Part shown: piece by piece, positions 7,414 to 16,191 of the stretch
Layout of the letters: every line of letters begins with the position of its first letter
How positions within the stretch are numbered: position 1 is the first letter of the stretch
NCBI GenBank assembly: GCA_963727045.1
Contig: CAVSES010000002.1
Location: 1,178,001 to 1,242,000 of the forward strand
DNA: 64,000 nt
Reading direction: 5' to 3'
Source: Bog-1198 sp963727045
GTDB taxonomy: Bacteria > Pseudomonadota > Gammaproteobacteria > Steroidobacterales > Steroidobacteraceae
Position numbers and translations under genes: made by a program
Notes under the pieces: generated by a model
What the model was told of the DNA's origin: nothing
What the model saw: the letters and a program-made list of their open reading frames with translations, nothing else
Databases searched by the model: none

Positions 7414-9918
7414 ATGCTTGCGCAATATCGCCGGTGCAATAAGTTAGAACTGTTTTCTGTGACCAAACGTTACCTAGTTCTCATCTCGCGCATTTGTGCA
7501 TGTCTCGTTGGTGCAATAGCGTTAATTGCGTTCGCCAACGTCTGTGCTTATGTCTACTTGAAGCCCGCTCTGCCCGATGTCGACAGCCTGCGCGACGTAC
7601 AGCTGCAGGTTCCGCTCCGGGTCTATACGCGCGATGGCAAGTTGATCGCTTCCATCGGTGAGCAGCGCCGCATACCCGTGCGCTATGAGCAGCTGCCCAA
7701 AAAGCTCATCCAGGCGTTTCTGGCCACCGAGGACGATCGCTTCTTCAGGCACCATGGTGTTGATTGGCAAGGGATTTTACGGGCCGCGGTCGCGAACGCG
7801 CGAGCCGGCGGCATTCGCCAGGGTGCAAGCACCATTACCATGCAGGTGGCCCGGGACATGTTTCTTACGCCGCGCCGCGACATGAAACGCAAAATGAGCG
7901 AGATCTACATTTCACTGCTGATGGAGTCCGAGTTCAGCAAGGAAGAGATCTTCTCCTTGTACGTCAACAAGATCTTCCTCGGCCAGCGTGCTTATGGGGT
8001 CGGTGCGGCGGCAGAGGTGTATTTCGGCAAGAGCCTGGACCAATTGACCGTGGCTGAAATGGCCACCCTGGCGGGGATTCCCACCGCCCCCTCCGTGGTC
8101 AACCCGGTCGCCAGCGCCGAAGCGGCCAAAGCGCGCCGCGCGCACGTGCTGGGGCGAATGCTCGAACTCAACTACATCACCCAGGCCGAATACGACGAGG
8201 CGAAGGCGAGTCCCATGGAATCGCGGCTGCACGGGTCTTCGGTCGAAGCCGAAGCTCCCTACGTCGCCGAGATGGTGCGCAACGAGATGCAATCCAAGTT
8301 CGGGGATGATGTGTACACCGCGGGATACAAGGTGTTCACCACCATCGATTCACGCTTGCAGGCGGCTGCAACGGTGGCATTGCGGACCGGACTGCTGGAA
8401 TACGATCGCCGCCACGGTTACCGCGGCGCAACCGCCAAGGTGGATCTGTCCAAGCTTTCGGCGCCCAAAGATCTCGAGGGCCAACTCGAGGAATTTCCGG
8501 TGATCGGGGGCTTGAGACCGGCCATCGTCGAGAAGGTCGAGGCGAAAAGCGCGAAGATCTACGTCAAAGATATTGGCGAGGCCACGCTGCCGTGGGAGAA
8601 GCTGTCCTGGGCGCGACGCGAATTGCCCGACGAAAAGACCGATCGGTCGCCTTCGCAAGCGGCCGAGATTCTGGCCCGCGGCGACGTGATCTACACGGTG
8701 GGGCGGACGGCCGAATCGCTGCTGTTCGTGCAGGTCCCGGAGGCGCAAAGCGCACTTGTTTCGGTGGATCCGAAGGACGGGGCGGTGGTGGCCCTGGTTG
8801 GCGGCTTTGATTACTTTCAAAGCAAGTTCAACCGGGTGACTCAGGCCCGGCGTCAGCCCGGCTCCGGTTTCAAACCCTTCGTGTATGCCGCCGCCTTCGA
8901 CAAGGGCTACACGCCCGCCAGCATCGTGTTGGATGCTCCCATCGTCATCGATGAAACCGGGACGGAGCAGGCATGGAGGCCAAAGGAAAATGAGAACCGT
9001 TTTTTCGGCCCGATCCGGCTGCGGGAGGCCCTGGTGCACTCGCGAAACCTCGTGTCGGTGCGACTCATGCGCGCCATCGGCGGCGAATACACCTGGAGCT
9101 ACGTAACGCGTTTCGGGTTTGACAAGTCGCAATTGCCGAATGATCTCACCTTGGCGCTGGGAACCGCGGAATTGAGTCCGCTGCAGGTGGCCATCGGGTA
9201 TTCCACTTTTGCCAATGGGGGGTTCAAGGTGAGCGCCTACACGATCGACCGCATCGAAGACGCCGGCGGTAAGGTCCTGGTCCAGGCCGCACCCGCCCTC
9301 GCGTGCGCCGAATGCGATCGCATCACTGATCCATCCCTGGGAAAGGGCGCCTCGGGCACCGGCGGCGCCCGCGCCGCATTAGATGAGGCGCCGCATGATG
9401 GCAAGACCTTGATTCCAGTGAAGAACTTGGCGCCGCAGATTATCCGGCCCCAGGTCGCCTATCTGCTGGCCGACATGATGAAGGACGTCATTCGCCGCGG
9501 CACCGGGGTGCGAGCCCGCTCCCTCAATCGCGACGATGTCGCCGGCAAGACGGGCACGACCAGCGATTTTCACGATGCCTGGTTCAACGGCTTCAACGGC
9601 GATCTGGTCACGACCGTATGGACTGGTTTCGATCAGGATCGCTCGCTGGGTGAAGGCGAAGAGGGCGCGCACGTGGCCGTGCCTACCTGGACCTACTTCA
9701 TGCACCAGGCTCTGGCCGGCACCGCGAGGCGCGGGGTGCCGGTGCCCGATGGCATCGTCACTGTGCGAATATCTCCCGAAACGGGCCTGCTGGCGAGCTC
9801 CGACAATCCGAATGGCATCATGGAGAAATTCATCGAAGGCAATCTTCCGAAGCCGGAAGTGTACGAAGGACCCAACAACTCGAATCCCATGAACGACGGC
9901 GACAAGCCGATATTTTAG
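7414..9918 (+). CDS. mrcA: penicillin-binding protein 1A (transglycosylase / transpeptidase)
   Basis: Bifunctional class A PBP that polymerises glycan strands and cross-links peptides in the periplasm. Residues 19-50 form the membrane anchor. The GT51 domain holds the catalytic Glu in ATEDDRFFRHHG (about residue 106) and QGASTITMQVARDMF. An OB-like insertion follows. The transpeptidase domain has the active-site SGFK (Ser484, Lys487), SRN in HSRNLVSVR, and KTG at 712-714 (AGKTGTTSDFHDAWF). It is 834 residues from the first start, or 819 from the GTG at 7459 (VTKRYLVL). I cannot decide between the two. Divergence from pilM matches Pseudomonas synteny. Confidence 0.95.
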   Translation: MLAQYRRCNKLELFSVTKRYLVLISRICACLVGAIALIAFANVCAYVYLKPALPDVDSLRDVQLQVPLRVYTRDGKLIASIGEQRRIPVRYEQLPKKLIQAFLATEDDRFFRHHGVDWQGILRAAVANARAGGIRQGASTITMQVARDMFLTPRRDMKRKMSEIYISLLMESEFSKEEIFSLYVNKIFLGQRAYGVGAAAEVYFGKSLDQLTVAEMATLAGIPTAPSVVNPVASAEAAKARRAHVLGRMLELNYITQAEYDEAKASPMESRLHGSSVEAEAPYVAEMVRNEMQSKFGDDVYTAGYKVFTTIDSRLQAAATVALRTGLLEYDRRHGYRGATAKVDLSKLSAPKDLEGQLEEFPVIGGLRPAIVEKVEAKSAKIYVKDIGEATLPWEKLSWARRELPDEKTDRSPSQAAEILARGDVIYTVGRTAESLLFVQVPEAQSALVSVDPKDGAVVALVGGFDYFQSKFNRVTQARRQPGSGFKPFVYAAAFDKGYTPASIVLDAPIVIDETGTEQAWRPKENENRFFGPIRLREALVHSRNLVSVRLMRAIGGEYTWSYVTRFGFDKSQLPNDLTLALGTAELSPLQVAIGYSTFANGGFKVSAYTIDRIEDAGGKVLVQAAPALACAECDRITDPSLGKGASGTGGARAALDEAPHDGKTLIPVKNLAPQIIRPQVAYLLADMMKDVIRRGTGVRARSLNRDDVAGKTGTTSDFHDAWFNGFNGDLVTTVWTGFDQDRSLGEGEEGAHVAVPTWTYFMHQALAGTARRGVPVPDGIVTVRISPETGLLASSDNPNGIMEKFIEGNLPKPEVYEGPNNSNPMNDGDKPIF

Positions 9919-9925
9919 GAGCCTC

Positions 9926-10537
9926 ATGGCCAAGAAGTTTTCGCAGCGCGCAGAGGATTTGCGCCGCGCACTCGCCCAGGAGGCCGCGCGGATCATGGCC
10001 GAACACGGCATCGAGGATTTCCTTCAGGCGAAGCGCAAGGCCGCGGATCGGCTGGGAGTGAACGATGTTGCGGTATTGCCGAAAAACATCGAGATCGAAG
10101 CCGCGCTGCGCGCGCATCAGCGACTGTTCGGGCGCGACTCGCACGATCACACCCTGAAGGAGCAGCGGCGCATCGCCTTGGACACCATGCGCATGCTGGA
10201 CGAGTTCCAGCCGCGCCTGGTCGGATCCGTGCTGACGGGCACCGCCACCAATTACAGCGACATCAATCTGCACCTGTTTGCGGACGCTTCCGAGTCGGTC
10301 GCCATCCGCCTCCTCGAGATCGGCGTGCCGCATGAATTCTACGAGCGGCGCGTCAAGATGGACTCCGAGCGCAGCATCACATATCCGGCCCTGCGATTCG
10401 AAGCCAACGGGCGCACGGTTGACGCCACCGTGTTCCCCATCGATGGAATCCGCCAATCGCCCTATTCACCGGTCGACGGCCGGCCGATGAGACGGGCTGA
10501 TGCACGCGAAGTGTCGGAGCTGGTGGGGCCCGTCTAA
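9926..10537 (+). CDS. nucleotidyltransferase-like protein, function unknown
   Basis: A 203-residue soluble protein without signal peptide or membrane segment. The N-terminal half is helical and charged (FSQRAEDLRRALAQEAARIM). The middle reads LVGSVLTGTATNYSDINLHLF, which resembles the GS...SDIDL core of the Pol-beta nucleotidyltransferase fold, with Asn in place of the second Asp. RTVDATVFP may supply the third acidic strand. The substrate cannot be told from sequence. AGGAG overlaps the mrcA stop and the gap is only seven bases, so it is probably co-transcribed with mrcA. Its stop overlaps the stop of the convergent TetR gene. Confidence 0.75.
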   Translation: MAKKFSQRAEDLRRALAQEAARIMAEHGIEDFLQAKRKAADRLGVNDVAVLPKNIEIEAALRAHQRLFGRDSHDHTLKEQRRIALDTMRMLDEFQPRLVGSVLTGTATNYSDINLHLFADASESVAIRLLEIGVPHEFYERRVKMDSERSITYPALRFEANGRTVDATVFPIDGIRQSPYSPVDGRPMRRADAREVSELVGPV

Positions 10538-11139
10538 CGCGGCAGCAAGATCACCGTCGCGAGCGCATAAAGCGACACGCGCAGCATGCGCAGCAGCCGT
10601 ACGGCCTCGGCCGCCGGCGCGACCAGGCACGTGCTCAATACGCCGTGGCTCATGATGATCATGCAGCTGGCCGCGGATTCGGTTTCCGCCGGATCCGCGC
10701 CCGGAGAGAAGTGCCGCATTGCACTGGCCATGGATGCGATGACCGCCGCGTCGTGAGCCTGTTCCGCTTCGCGCAGCTCCGGGATCGCCCCGATCAAGCG
10801 CACGATCGCGAGGACGCCGGGTTGATCGCGGTACAGCCGCTCTACATCGTCAAGGATCCGGCTGAGATACCCGAGCAGGTCCGGGATGGCGCTCTGGGAG
10901 GGGTGAAGCGCCTCGACGATTTCGCGAATGCGGCGCAGCCAGTTCGTGCCGAGATGCAGCACGATGGATTCCTTGTTCGGAAAGTACTCGTAAACGGCGC
11001 CGATGGAGACGCCCGCGGCGAGTGCGATGCGTCTCGTCGTCGCCCGCTCGACGCCTTCGCGCTCGATGAGCGCCACGGCAGCCTTAAGGACCGTCTCGAA
11101 GGTCCGCCGCGCACGGGCCTGCGAGGGATGACGGCGCAT
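10534..11139 (-). CDS. TetR family transcriptional regulator
   Basis: The helix-turn-helix domain spans about residues 8-55 (RRTFETVLKAAVALIEREGV...TTRRIALAAGVSIGAVYEYFPNKESIV), followed by an all-helical ligand-binding domain. The frame is open to 11259. I prefer the ATG at 11139 (MRRHPSQARARR) because a promoter-like element at 11231-11259 would put the transcript start near 11224, which would make the 11220 ATG almost leaderless. The ribosome site at 11139 is weak, so the start is uncertain. It is divergent from the amidohydrolase and is probably its regulator and its own. Confidence 0.85.
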   Translation of the reverse strand: MRRHPSQARARRTFETVLKAAVALIEREGVERATTRRIALAAGVSIGAVYEYFPNKESIVLHLGTNWLRRIREIVEALHPSQSAIPDLLGYLSRILDDVERLYRDQPGVLAIVRLIGAIPELREAEQAHDAAVIASMASAMRHFSPGADPAETESAASCMIIMSHGVLSTCLVAPAAEAVRLLRMLRVSLYALATVILLPR

Positions 11140-11222
11140 GCTGAAGTTCTGCCGCTTGGGACCATTGATCGCGCGAGACGACTTTACCGGCACGTGACTC
11201 GACGCTCCGCGTCCGACCATGA

Positions 11223-11259
11223 AACTGAATAATAAATCAGTTATCAAACCAAAGGTCAA
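11223..11259 (-). promoter_or_regulatory. TetR gene promoter with overlapping dyad operator
   Basis: On the minus strand, -35 TTGACC (11254-11259), a 17-base spacer and -10 TTTATT (11231-11236) form a reasonable sigma-70 promoter. The -10 lies inside the dyad AACTGAATAATAAATCAGTT (11223-11242; arms AACTGA / TCAGTT). A dyad over the -10 of a TetR gene is the usual position for an autoregulatory operator. Confidence 0.5.
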
Positions 11260-11374
11260 CGCTGACGAGCTCCCATCCGCCGCTTCGGTCCGCGCGCTAT
11301 TCTCGCCATATTTGGCTTACAAATAGCGGGGAAATAGCCGCCGGGACGGCGGGACGCTTCAGGCTCAGACGGCT

Positions 11375-11402
11375 TTGACGCCGATCAATTGTTCAGTTTA
11401 AG
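11375..11402 (+). promoter_or_regulatory. probable promoter of the amidohydrolase gene
   Basis: -35 TTGACG (11375-11380), a 16-base spacer and -10 TTTAAG (11397-11402), 44 bases before the amidohydrolase ATG. A TCAGTT half-site (11393-11398), matching the arm of the dyad at 11223-11242, overlaps the -10. Confidence 0.45.
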
Positions 11403-11446
11403 ATCGGCGGCTCTTAGGGTGCCCAACTTCCAGGAACAGCAACAAC

Positions 11447-13477
11447 ATGCCTCGACACGCCTCCTTCCTGATCGGCGCGATGCTGCTTTGTGCAGTGAAC
11501 GCCGTCGCCAAAACGCCGGCGGACTTGGTGGTCGAAGCGCGCATCTACACGGCGGCGGCCGGTCACCCTTACGCCGAGGCGCTTGCCGTACGCGGGGGGC
11601 GCCTGGTCTATGTCGGCAGCAGGAGCGGCGCGGCTGAATGGATCGGTCCCGCAACGAGGGTCGAGGAGATGAACGGCAAGTTGGTGCTGCCCGGAATCAT
11701 CGACTCTCACATCCACCCCAGCGGCATCGTCGATCTCGACGTCTGCGACCTGGACAGCAAGGCGAAGTCCCTCGCGGAACTCACGGCCTTCGTGCGCGGC
11801 TGCATCGAGCGCTACAAGACTCCGCAGGGCGAATGGGTGAACGTGAGGCAGTGGAACTTCGCCGACAACAACCGGCCCGACGCCACACACCCGACTTTGC
11901 GCGCGGCTCTCGATCTTGCTTCCACTCGTCACCCCATCCAGTTGCTCGGCAATGATGGGCACCACGGCGCCTTTAACAGCATGGCCCTCGCCCGCGCCAA
12001 GAATGCCAAGGGCGAGCGCGTCGGCTTCACCCGCGCAACTCTCGCCGGGGACCTTGCCGGCGCGGCGAAACTCGTGGGCGTCGACGCAAACGGCGAGCCG
12101 AACGGCACCGCCAACGAGGATGCGCGCTATATGATGGATGCGACCTTTCTCCTGCTGGTGGACCTGCCGGAAGTGATGAAGGCCCCGCAGCGCATCACCG
12201 AGCGCCTGAACAGCGTCGGCATCACAGGTATGCTGGATGCAGCGGTCGCCCCCGAGCTTCTGCCGATGTACGACGCGCTGGAGAAAAGCGGCAAACTTAC
12301 CGTGCGCGCGACGCTTGCGCAGTGGTATGAACCTGAAAATTACCGCACTGCGGGCGGCGCGATCGACTACGAGCGGATGGTTCGAGAGGCAAGCGCCGTT
12401 CGGGCAAAGTACGCCAACGATCCCCTGATCCGCGCCGACGTGGTCAAGCTGTTCGCCGACGGGGTGCTCGAAGGCAATCCTTATGCCGTGCCGCCGACGC
12501 TGCCGGAAGTCGCCTCCCTGCACGCCTATCTGCAGCCGATTTTCGGCAAGGACCGCGAGGGCCGCCTCACCGTGACGGGCTATGTCGACACGGGGTCGCC
12601 GCTTTGCAAGGACGTGCGCGCGCACACCGCGAAATTCGGCGAGCCGACCGAGGTTGCCGCCTTCATCAAGGCAAACGGCTACCACCCGGACCAGTGCGCC
12701 GTCAGTTCCGGTCAGCTGCAGCACGACCGCGCCGTCACTCTGGAATTCGTACGCCGGTTCCACCTGGCGGGCTTCAATATTCACATTCATGCGATCAACG
12801 ACGCCGCGGTGCGGACTGCGGTCGACGCGATCGAAGCGGCGCGCGCCGCCGACGGCGTGTCGACGCAGCACGATGCGCTCGCGCATCTGCAGGTCGTGAA
12901 TCCCGATGATGTGAAGCGGATCGGCCGGGACCACCTGTATCTCGCGAGCACCTTCTCCTGGGCGAACTTCGACCCGGAGTACGACATGACCGTCGTGCCG
13001 TTCTTCGACAAGGTGATCGGCAACAGTTACGAGGCGCTTCATCCGGCCGATGGCTATTACGAGAGCGCCGTCTATCCCTTCAAGGCTCTCGAGGACGCGG
13101 GCGGCATTCTGGTCGGAGGCTCGGATGCCCCCGTCAATACCCGCGATCCGCAGCCCTTCGTGAACATTTCCATCGCCGTGACGCGAAAGCTTCCGGGACA
13201 ACCGCCGATCACGCCGGCGCAGCGCATCTCGATCGAGAGCGCCATCGACGCCTACACCATCAACGGTGCGCGCTACTTGAGCCGCGACCGTGAGACGGGT
13301 TCCATCGAGGTGGGCAAGTCGGCGGACTTCATCGTCCTCGACCGCGACATCCTGAAGCTCGCCGCAGCCGGTCGGGGAGAGGACATCGCGCACACGCGGG
13401 TGCTCGAGACCTGGTTCAAGGGCGCGAGCGTTTACAAACAGGCCGACAATCACAACGGCAGTTCTTCCCGCCCGTGA
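11447..13477 (+). CDS. secreted amidohydrolase (amidohydrolase 3 / YtcJ-like)
   Basis: A metal-dependent hydrolase of 676 residues with an N-terminal signal peptide (MPRHASFLIGAMLLCAVNAVA), so it is probably periplasmic. The beta-sandwich part (ADLVVEARIYTAAAGHPYAEALAVRGGRLVYVG) leads to the first metal motif DSHIHPSG (His88, His90). Further candidate metal or catalytic residues are NIHIHAIND, QHDALAHLQ and the Asp of GGSDAPVNTRDP. The C-terminus has the usual GARYLSRDRETGSIEVGKSADFIVLD. The substrate is unknown: an amide, cyclic imide or carbamate is possible. The ATG is preceded by AGGAAC. The TonB receptor follows 139 bases downstream on the same strand. Confidence 0.85.
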   Translation: MPRHASFLIGAMLLCAVNAVAKTPADLVVEARIYTAAAGHPYAEALAVRGGRLVYVGSRSGAAEWIGPATRVEEMNGKLVLPGIIDSHIHPSGIVDLDVCDLDSKAKSLAELTAFVRGCIERYKTPQGEWVNVRQWNFADNNRPDATHPTLRAALDLASTRHPIQLLGNDGHHGAFNSMALARAKNAKGERVGFTRATLAGDLAGAAKLVGVDANGEPNGTANEDARYMMDATFLLLVDLPEVMKAPQRITERLNSVGITGMLDAAVAPELLPMYDALEKSGKLTVRATLAQWYEPENYRTAGGAIDYERMVREASAVRAKYANDPLIRADVVKLFADGVLEGNPYAVPPTLPEVASLHAYLQPIFGKDREGRLTVTGYVDTGSPLCKDVRAHTAKFGEPTEVAAFIKANGYHPDQCAVSSGQLQHDRAVTLEFVRRFHLAGFNIHIHAINDAAVRTAVDAIEAARAADGVSTQHDALAHLQVVNPDDVKRIGRDHLYLASTFSWANFDPEYDMTVVPFFDKVIGNSYEALHPADGYYESAVYPFKALEDAGGILVGGSDAPVNTRDPQPFVNISIAVTRKLPGQPPITPAQRISIESAIDAYTINGARYLSRDRETGSIEVGKSADFIVLDRDILKLAAAGRGEDIAHTRVLETWFKGASVYKQADNHNGSSSRP

Positions 13478-13484
13478 CACTTTC

Positions 13485-13513
13485 TTGAACGACCGTTGAA
13501 AGAAGGTTTAAGC
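13485..13513 (+). promoter_or_regulatory. putative promoter and operator-like site before the TonB receptor
   Basis: TTGAAC (13485-13490), 16 bases, then TTTAAG (13507-13512) resembles a sigma-70 promoter about 105 bases before the receptor ATG. TTGAACGACCGTTGAA (13485-13500), read on the other strand, matches 13 of 16 positions of the palindrome at 60900-60915. Confidence 0.35.
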
Positions 13514-13616
13514 TGCGGCCTTAAGACCGGGCTTCTAATGAGCAACGGATAGCCAGAAGAACAAGAATTCGCCGGGACCGGAGTGTGGGGAAAAGGCAAC
13601 ATAAAAGGGGTGCGCA

Positions 13617-16136
13617 ATGCGTTGGGATACGATCAAACGATGCTTCTGGACGATGGCGGGAGCTGCGACACTGCTATGGCCGGCCATATCGACGGCAGCG
13701 GCGGATACCGGGACAGCGTCGAACGCTGGTCTTGAAGAGATCGTCGTCACGGCAACGCGGCGCAGCGAGCGGCTGCAGGACGTTCCGATCAGCGTGACCG
13801 CCTTCAGCCAGGAGAAACTCGATTCCCAGGGCTTGCGCAACATCGACGATCTGACCCGGCTGAGTCCCGGAGTCATGTTCCAGCGCAACGGCAATGGCTC
13901 GTCGGCCAACTACAATGACGAGAACTCGGACATCAGCATCCGGGGCATCGACTCGCAGGCGGGCACATCCACCACCGGCATTTACATCGACGATACGCCG
14001 GTACAGAGCCGGCATATCGGCTTCGGCGCGGTCAATGTCTTTCCGGCCTTGTTCGATCTCGACCGCGTCGAGGTGTTGCGCGGCCCGCAGGGAACCCTGT
14101 TCGGCGCCGGCGCCGAAGGCGGCGTGTTGCGATTCATCACTCCGCAGCCCGACCTCGGCAAGAATTCCGGCTACCTGCGCAGCGAAGTCGCATCGACCAA
14201 GGGCGGCGACGCCAGCTATGAGATGGGCGCCGCCGCGGGCGGACCGATCATCAACGACGTGCTCGGCTTTCGGATCAGCGCATCGTTCCGGCGCGACGGC
14301 GGTTGGGTGGATCGTGCGGGGTACTCGTTGACGCCCGCCACCGATCCGGCCGCCTTTGCGCTGCAGACTCCGGCCCTCGGCCGGGTCGGAGAGACAGATG
14401 CCAATTGGCAGGAAACCATGACATTCCGCGCGGCGCTGAAGTGGGCCGTCAACGATGCCGTCTCGGTCACCCCGTCGTTCTATTACCAGCAGTTGCACAT
14501 CAACGATACGGCGTCGTATTGGTTGTCCCTGTCGAATCCGAGCGCCGACCGGTACTACAACGGCAACGCCCTCACCAATCCGAGCCGGGACCCCTTCTCT
14601 CTGTCGGCGATCAAGGTCGATTGGAACCTCGGATTCGCGCAGCTGACGTCGAACACCTCGTACTTCGAGCGCCGGCAGCATTCGACCTCGGACTACACGC
14701 AGTACCTTCGCGCGACTTACGGCTTTTTTCAGCTGCTGCCGTCGATCTTTCCACAGCCCGGGGACGCGGGTTACGCGACCTTCGAGGACGATCAGCAAAA
14801 TTTCTATCAGGAATTTCGCCTTGCTTCGTCGGACACGTCGTCTCGATTCGTGTGGAATACGGGCGTGTTCTACTCTCATCTGAAGGAGAACATTCCGGAG
14901 AACATCTTCGATCAAACGTTGCGCAGCGAGATCCTCAACTATGCCGCGTATGATATCTGCCCGCCGGGTCTGGATTGCCCGAATGGCGAGATCTTCTCCG
15001 GTCCGGTGGACCGCGTCGTCGACAAGCAAATCGCGGCGTTCGGCGAGGCCACTTTCAAATTCACCGATACCCTCAAGGCGACGGTGGGCCTGCGCGTGTC
15101 CAAGGTCGACTTCACGGGCTCGACCTTTGCCGGCGGCTCATTCCTGGGAGCTCCCAACTCGGGCACTCAGGCGAGCTCCTCGGAAAAGCCGGTTACTCCC
15201 AAGGCGGTGCTGTCATGGCAGCCCGACCATGACAATCTCTATTACTTGAGCGCGTCCAAAGGGTACCGGGTCGGCGGCGTCAATGTCGGCGTGGGTACGA
15301 TTTGCGGCATTGATCTGCAGACGCTTGGATTGCCGACCGGAGCCGACGGCCTGCGCCATGTCCCGTCTCAATTCTCGTCCGACAGTCTCTGGAGCTACGA
15401 GATCGGAGGCAAGAACACGTTCTTCGATCATCGATTGCAGATCGACTCGAGCCTGTTTCTGATCAACTGGAAGAACATACAACAAAACGTGTACCTGCCG
15501 AGCTGCGGCGAGCAATTCACGGCGAACCTCGGTCAGGTGCAGAGCCGCGGCGGCGACATCGACGTGCAATTCCGCCCGATCGATACTCTCATGCTGGGAC
15601 TGACCGTGGCTTACACGGATGCCCGATTCACGAAGAGCTCATGTGCCGGTGTGCTGCAGTACGATCCGAGCGCAATTCGTCCCGATGGCAGCCTTGGCGC
15701 ATGCACGGGCGTCGTCAACGGTGCGCCCGAGCAGGCTCCCCAAATCGTGAGCGAGGGAAACAGGCTGGTCGGAGCGCCCTGGACCATCATGGCCAGCGCT
15801 GAAGAGACCTTCGGCGAGTGGAATGGACACACGCCGTACATCCGGGCCGACTATCAATTCACGAATGCCCAGACCGCGCTGCTCCCGGGACAGTCCGAGC
15901 GCAACGCGTTGTTCGATACGACCATACCGGGGCTGCCGCAGACGAAAAATCTACAGCTGCGCGCCGGTTTCCGCTGGAGCGGATATGACGTGTCGTTCTT
16001 CGCGCAAAACGTGCTCGACCAGCATCCGCTGCTGTTCGCATCGCGCGACATCGCCGACCCGGCCACCGACAATCTGTACTTCGGCCGCGGCGTGCGGCCC
16101 CGCACGGTCGGCGTCACCGCGACGTACCGCTACTAG
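13617..16136 (+). CDS. TonB-dependent outer-membrane receptor
   Basis: An 839-residue receptor. A signal peptide of about 30 residues (MRWDTIKRCFWTMAGAATLLWPAISTAAAD) is followed by the TonB-box-like LEEIVVTATRRSERLQDVP. The plug domain (QGLRNIDDLTRLSPGVMF to RVEVLRGPQGTLFGAGAEGGVLRFIT) comes next, then a long 22-stranded barrel ending in an aromatic residue (TVGVTATYRY). It imports a ligand with energy from TonB-ExbBD, none of which is in the window. This IPTTL-type plug sequence is common in receptors for diverse carbon sources, so a siderophore is not implied. The amidohydrolase upstream may process its ligand. Confidence 0.93.
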   Translation: MRWDTIKRCFWTMAGAATLLWPAISTAAADTGTASNAGLEEIVVTATRRSERLQDVPISVTAFSQEKLDSQGLRNIDDLTRLSPGVMFQRNGNGSSANYNDENSDISIRGIDSQAGTSTTGIYIDDTPVQSRHIGFGAVNVFPALFDLDRVEVLRGPQGTLFGAGAEGGVLRFITPQPDLGKNSGYLRSEVASTKGGDASYEMGAAAGGPIINDVLGFRISASFRRDGGWVDRAGYSLTPATDPAAFALQTPALGRVGETDANWQETMTFRAALKWAVNDAVSVTPSFYYQQLHINDTASYWLSLSNPSADRYYNGNALTNPSRDPFSLSAIKVDWNLGFAQLTSNTSYFERRQHSTSDYTQYLRATYGFFQLLPSIFPQPGDAGYATFEDDQQNFYQEFRLASSDTSSRFVWNTGVFYSHLKENIPENIFDQTLRSEILNYAAYDICPPGLDCPNGEIFSGPVDRVVDKQIAAFGEATFKFTDTLKATVGLRVSKVDFTGSTFAGGSFLGAPNSGTQASSSEKPVTPKAVLSWQPDHDNLYYLSASKGYRVGGVNVGVGTICGIDLQTLGLPTGADGLRHVPSQFSSDSLWSYEIGGKNTFFDHRLQIDSSLFLINWKNIQQNVYLPSCGEQFTANLGQVQSRGGDIDVQFRPIDTLMLGLTVAYTDARFTKSSCAGVLQYDPSAIRPDGSLGACTGVVNGAPEQAPQIVSEGNRLVGAPWTIMASAEETFGEWNGHTPYIRADYQFTNAQTALLPGQSERNALFDTTIPGLPQTKNLQLRAGFRWSGYDVSFFAQNVLDQHPLLFASRDIADPATDNLYFGRGVRPRTVGVTATYRY

Positions 16137-16152
16137 CGATTGATACCGTCAC

Positions 16153-16183
16153 GGGCGGGCCTCGCGAAAGTCGAGGTTCGCCC
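16153..16183. terminator. hairpin between convergent genes
   Basis: Two 12-base arms (GGGCGGGCCTCG / CGAGGTTCGCCC, ten pairs) with a seven-base loop lie between the convergent TonB receptor and protease genes. There is no T-run, so termination efficiency is uncertain. Confidence 0.45.
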
Positions 16184-16191
16184 GCGGCGGG

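Noticed and set aside
11414..13480. A 688-codon open frame on the minus strand
   Set aside because: It is antisense to the amidohydrolase, which has a signal peptide and metal motifs; the antisense product shows no recognisable family.
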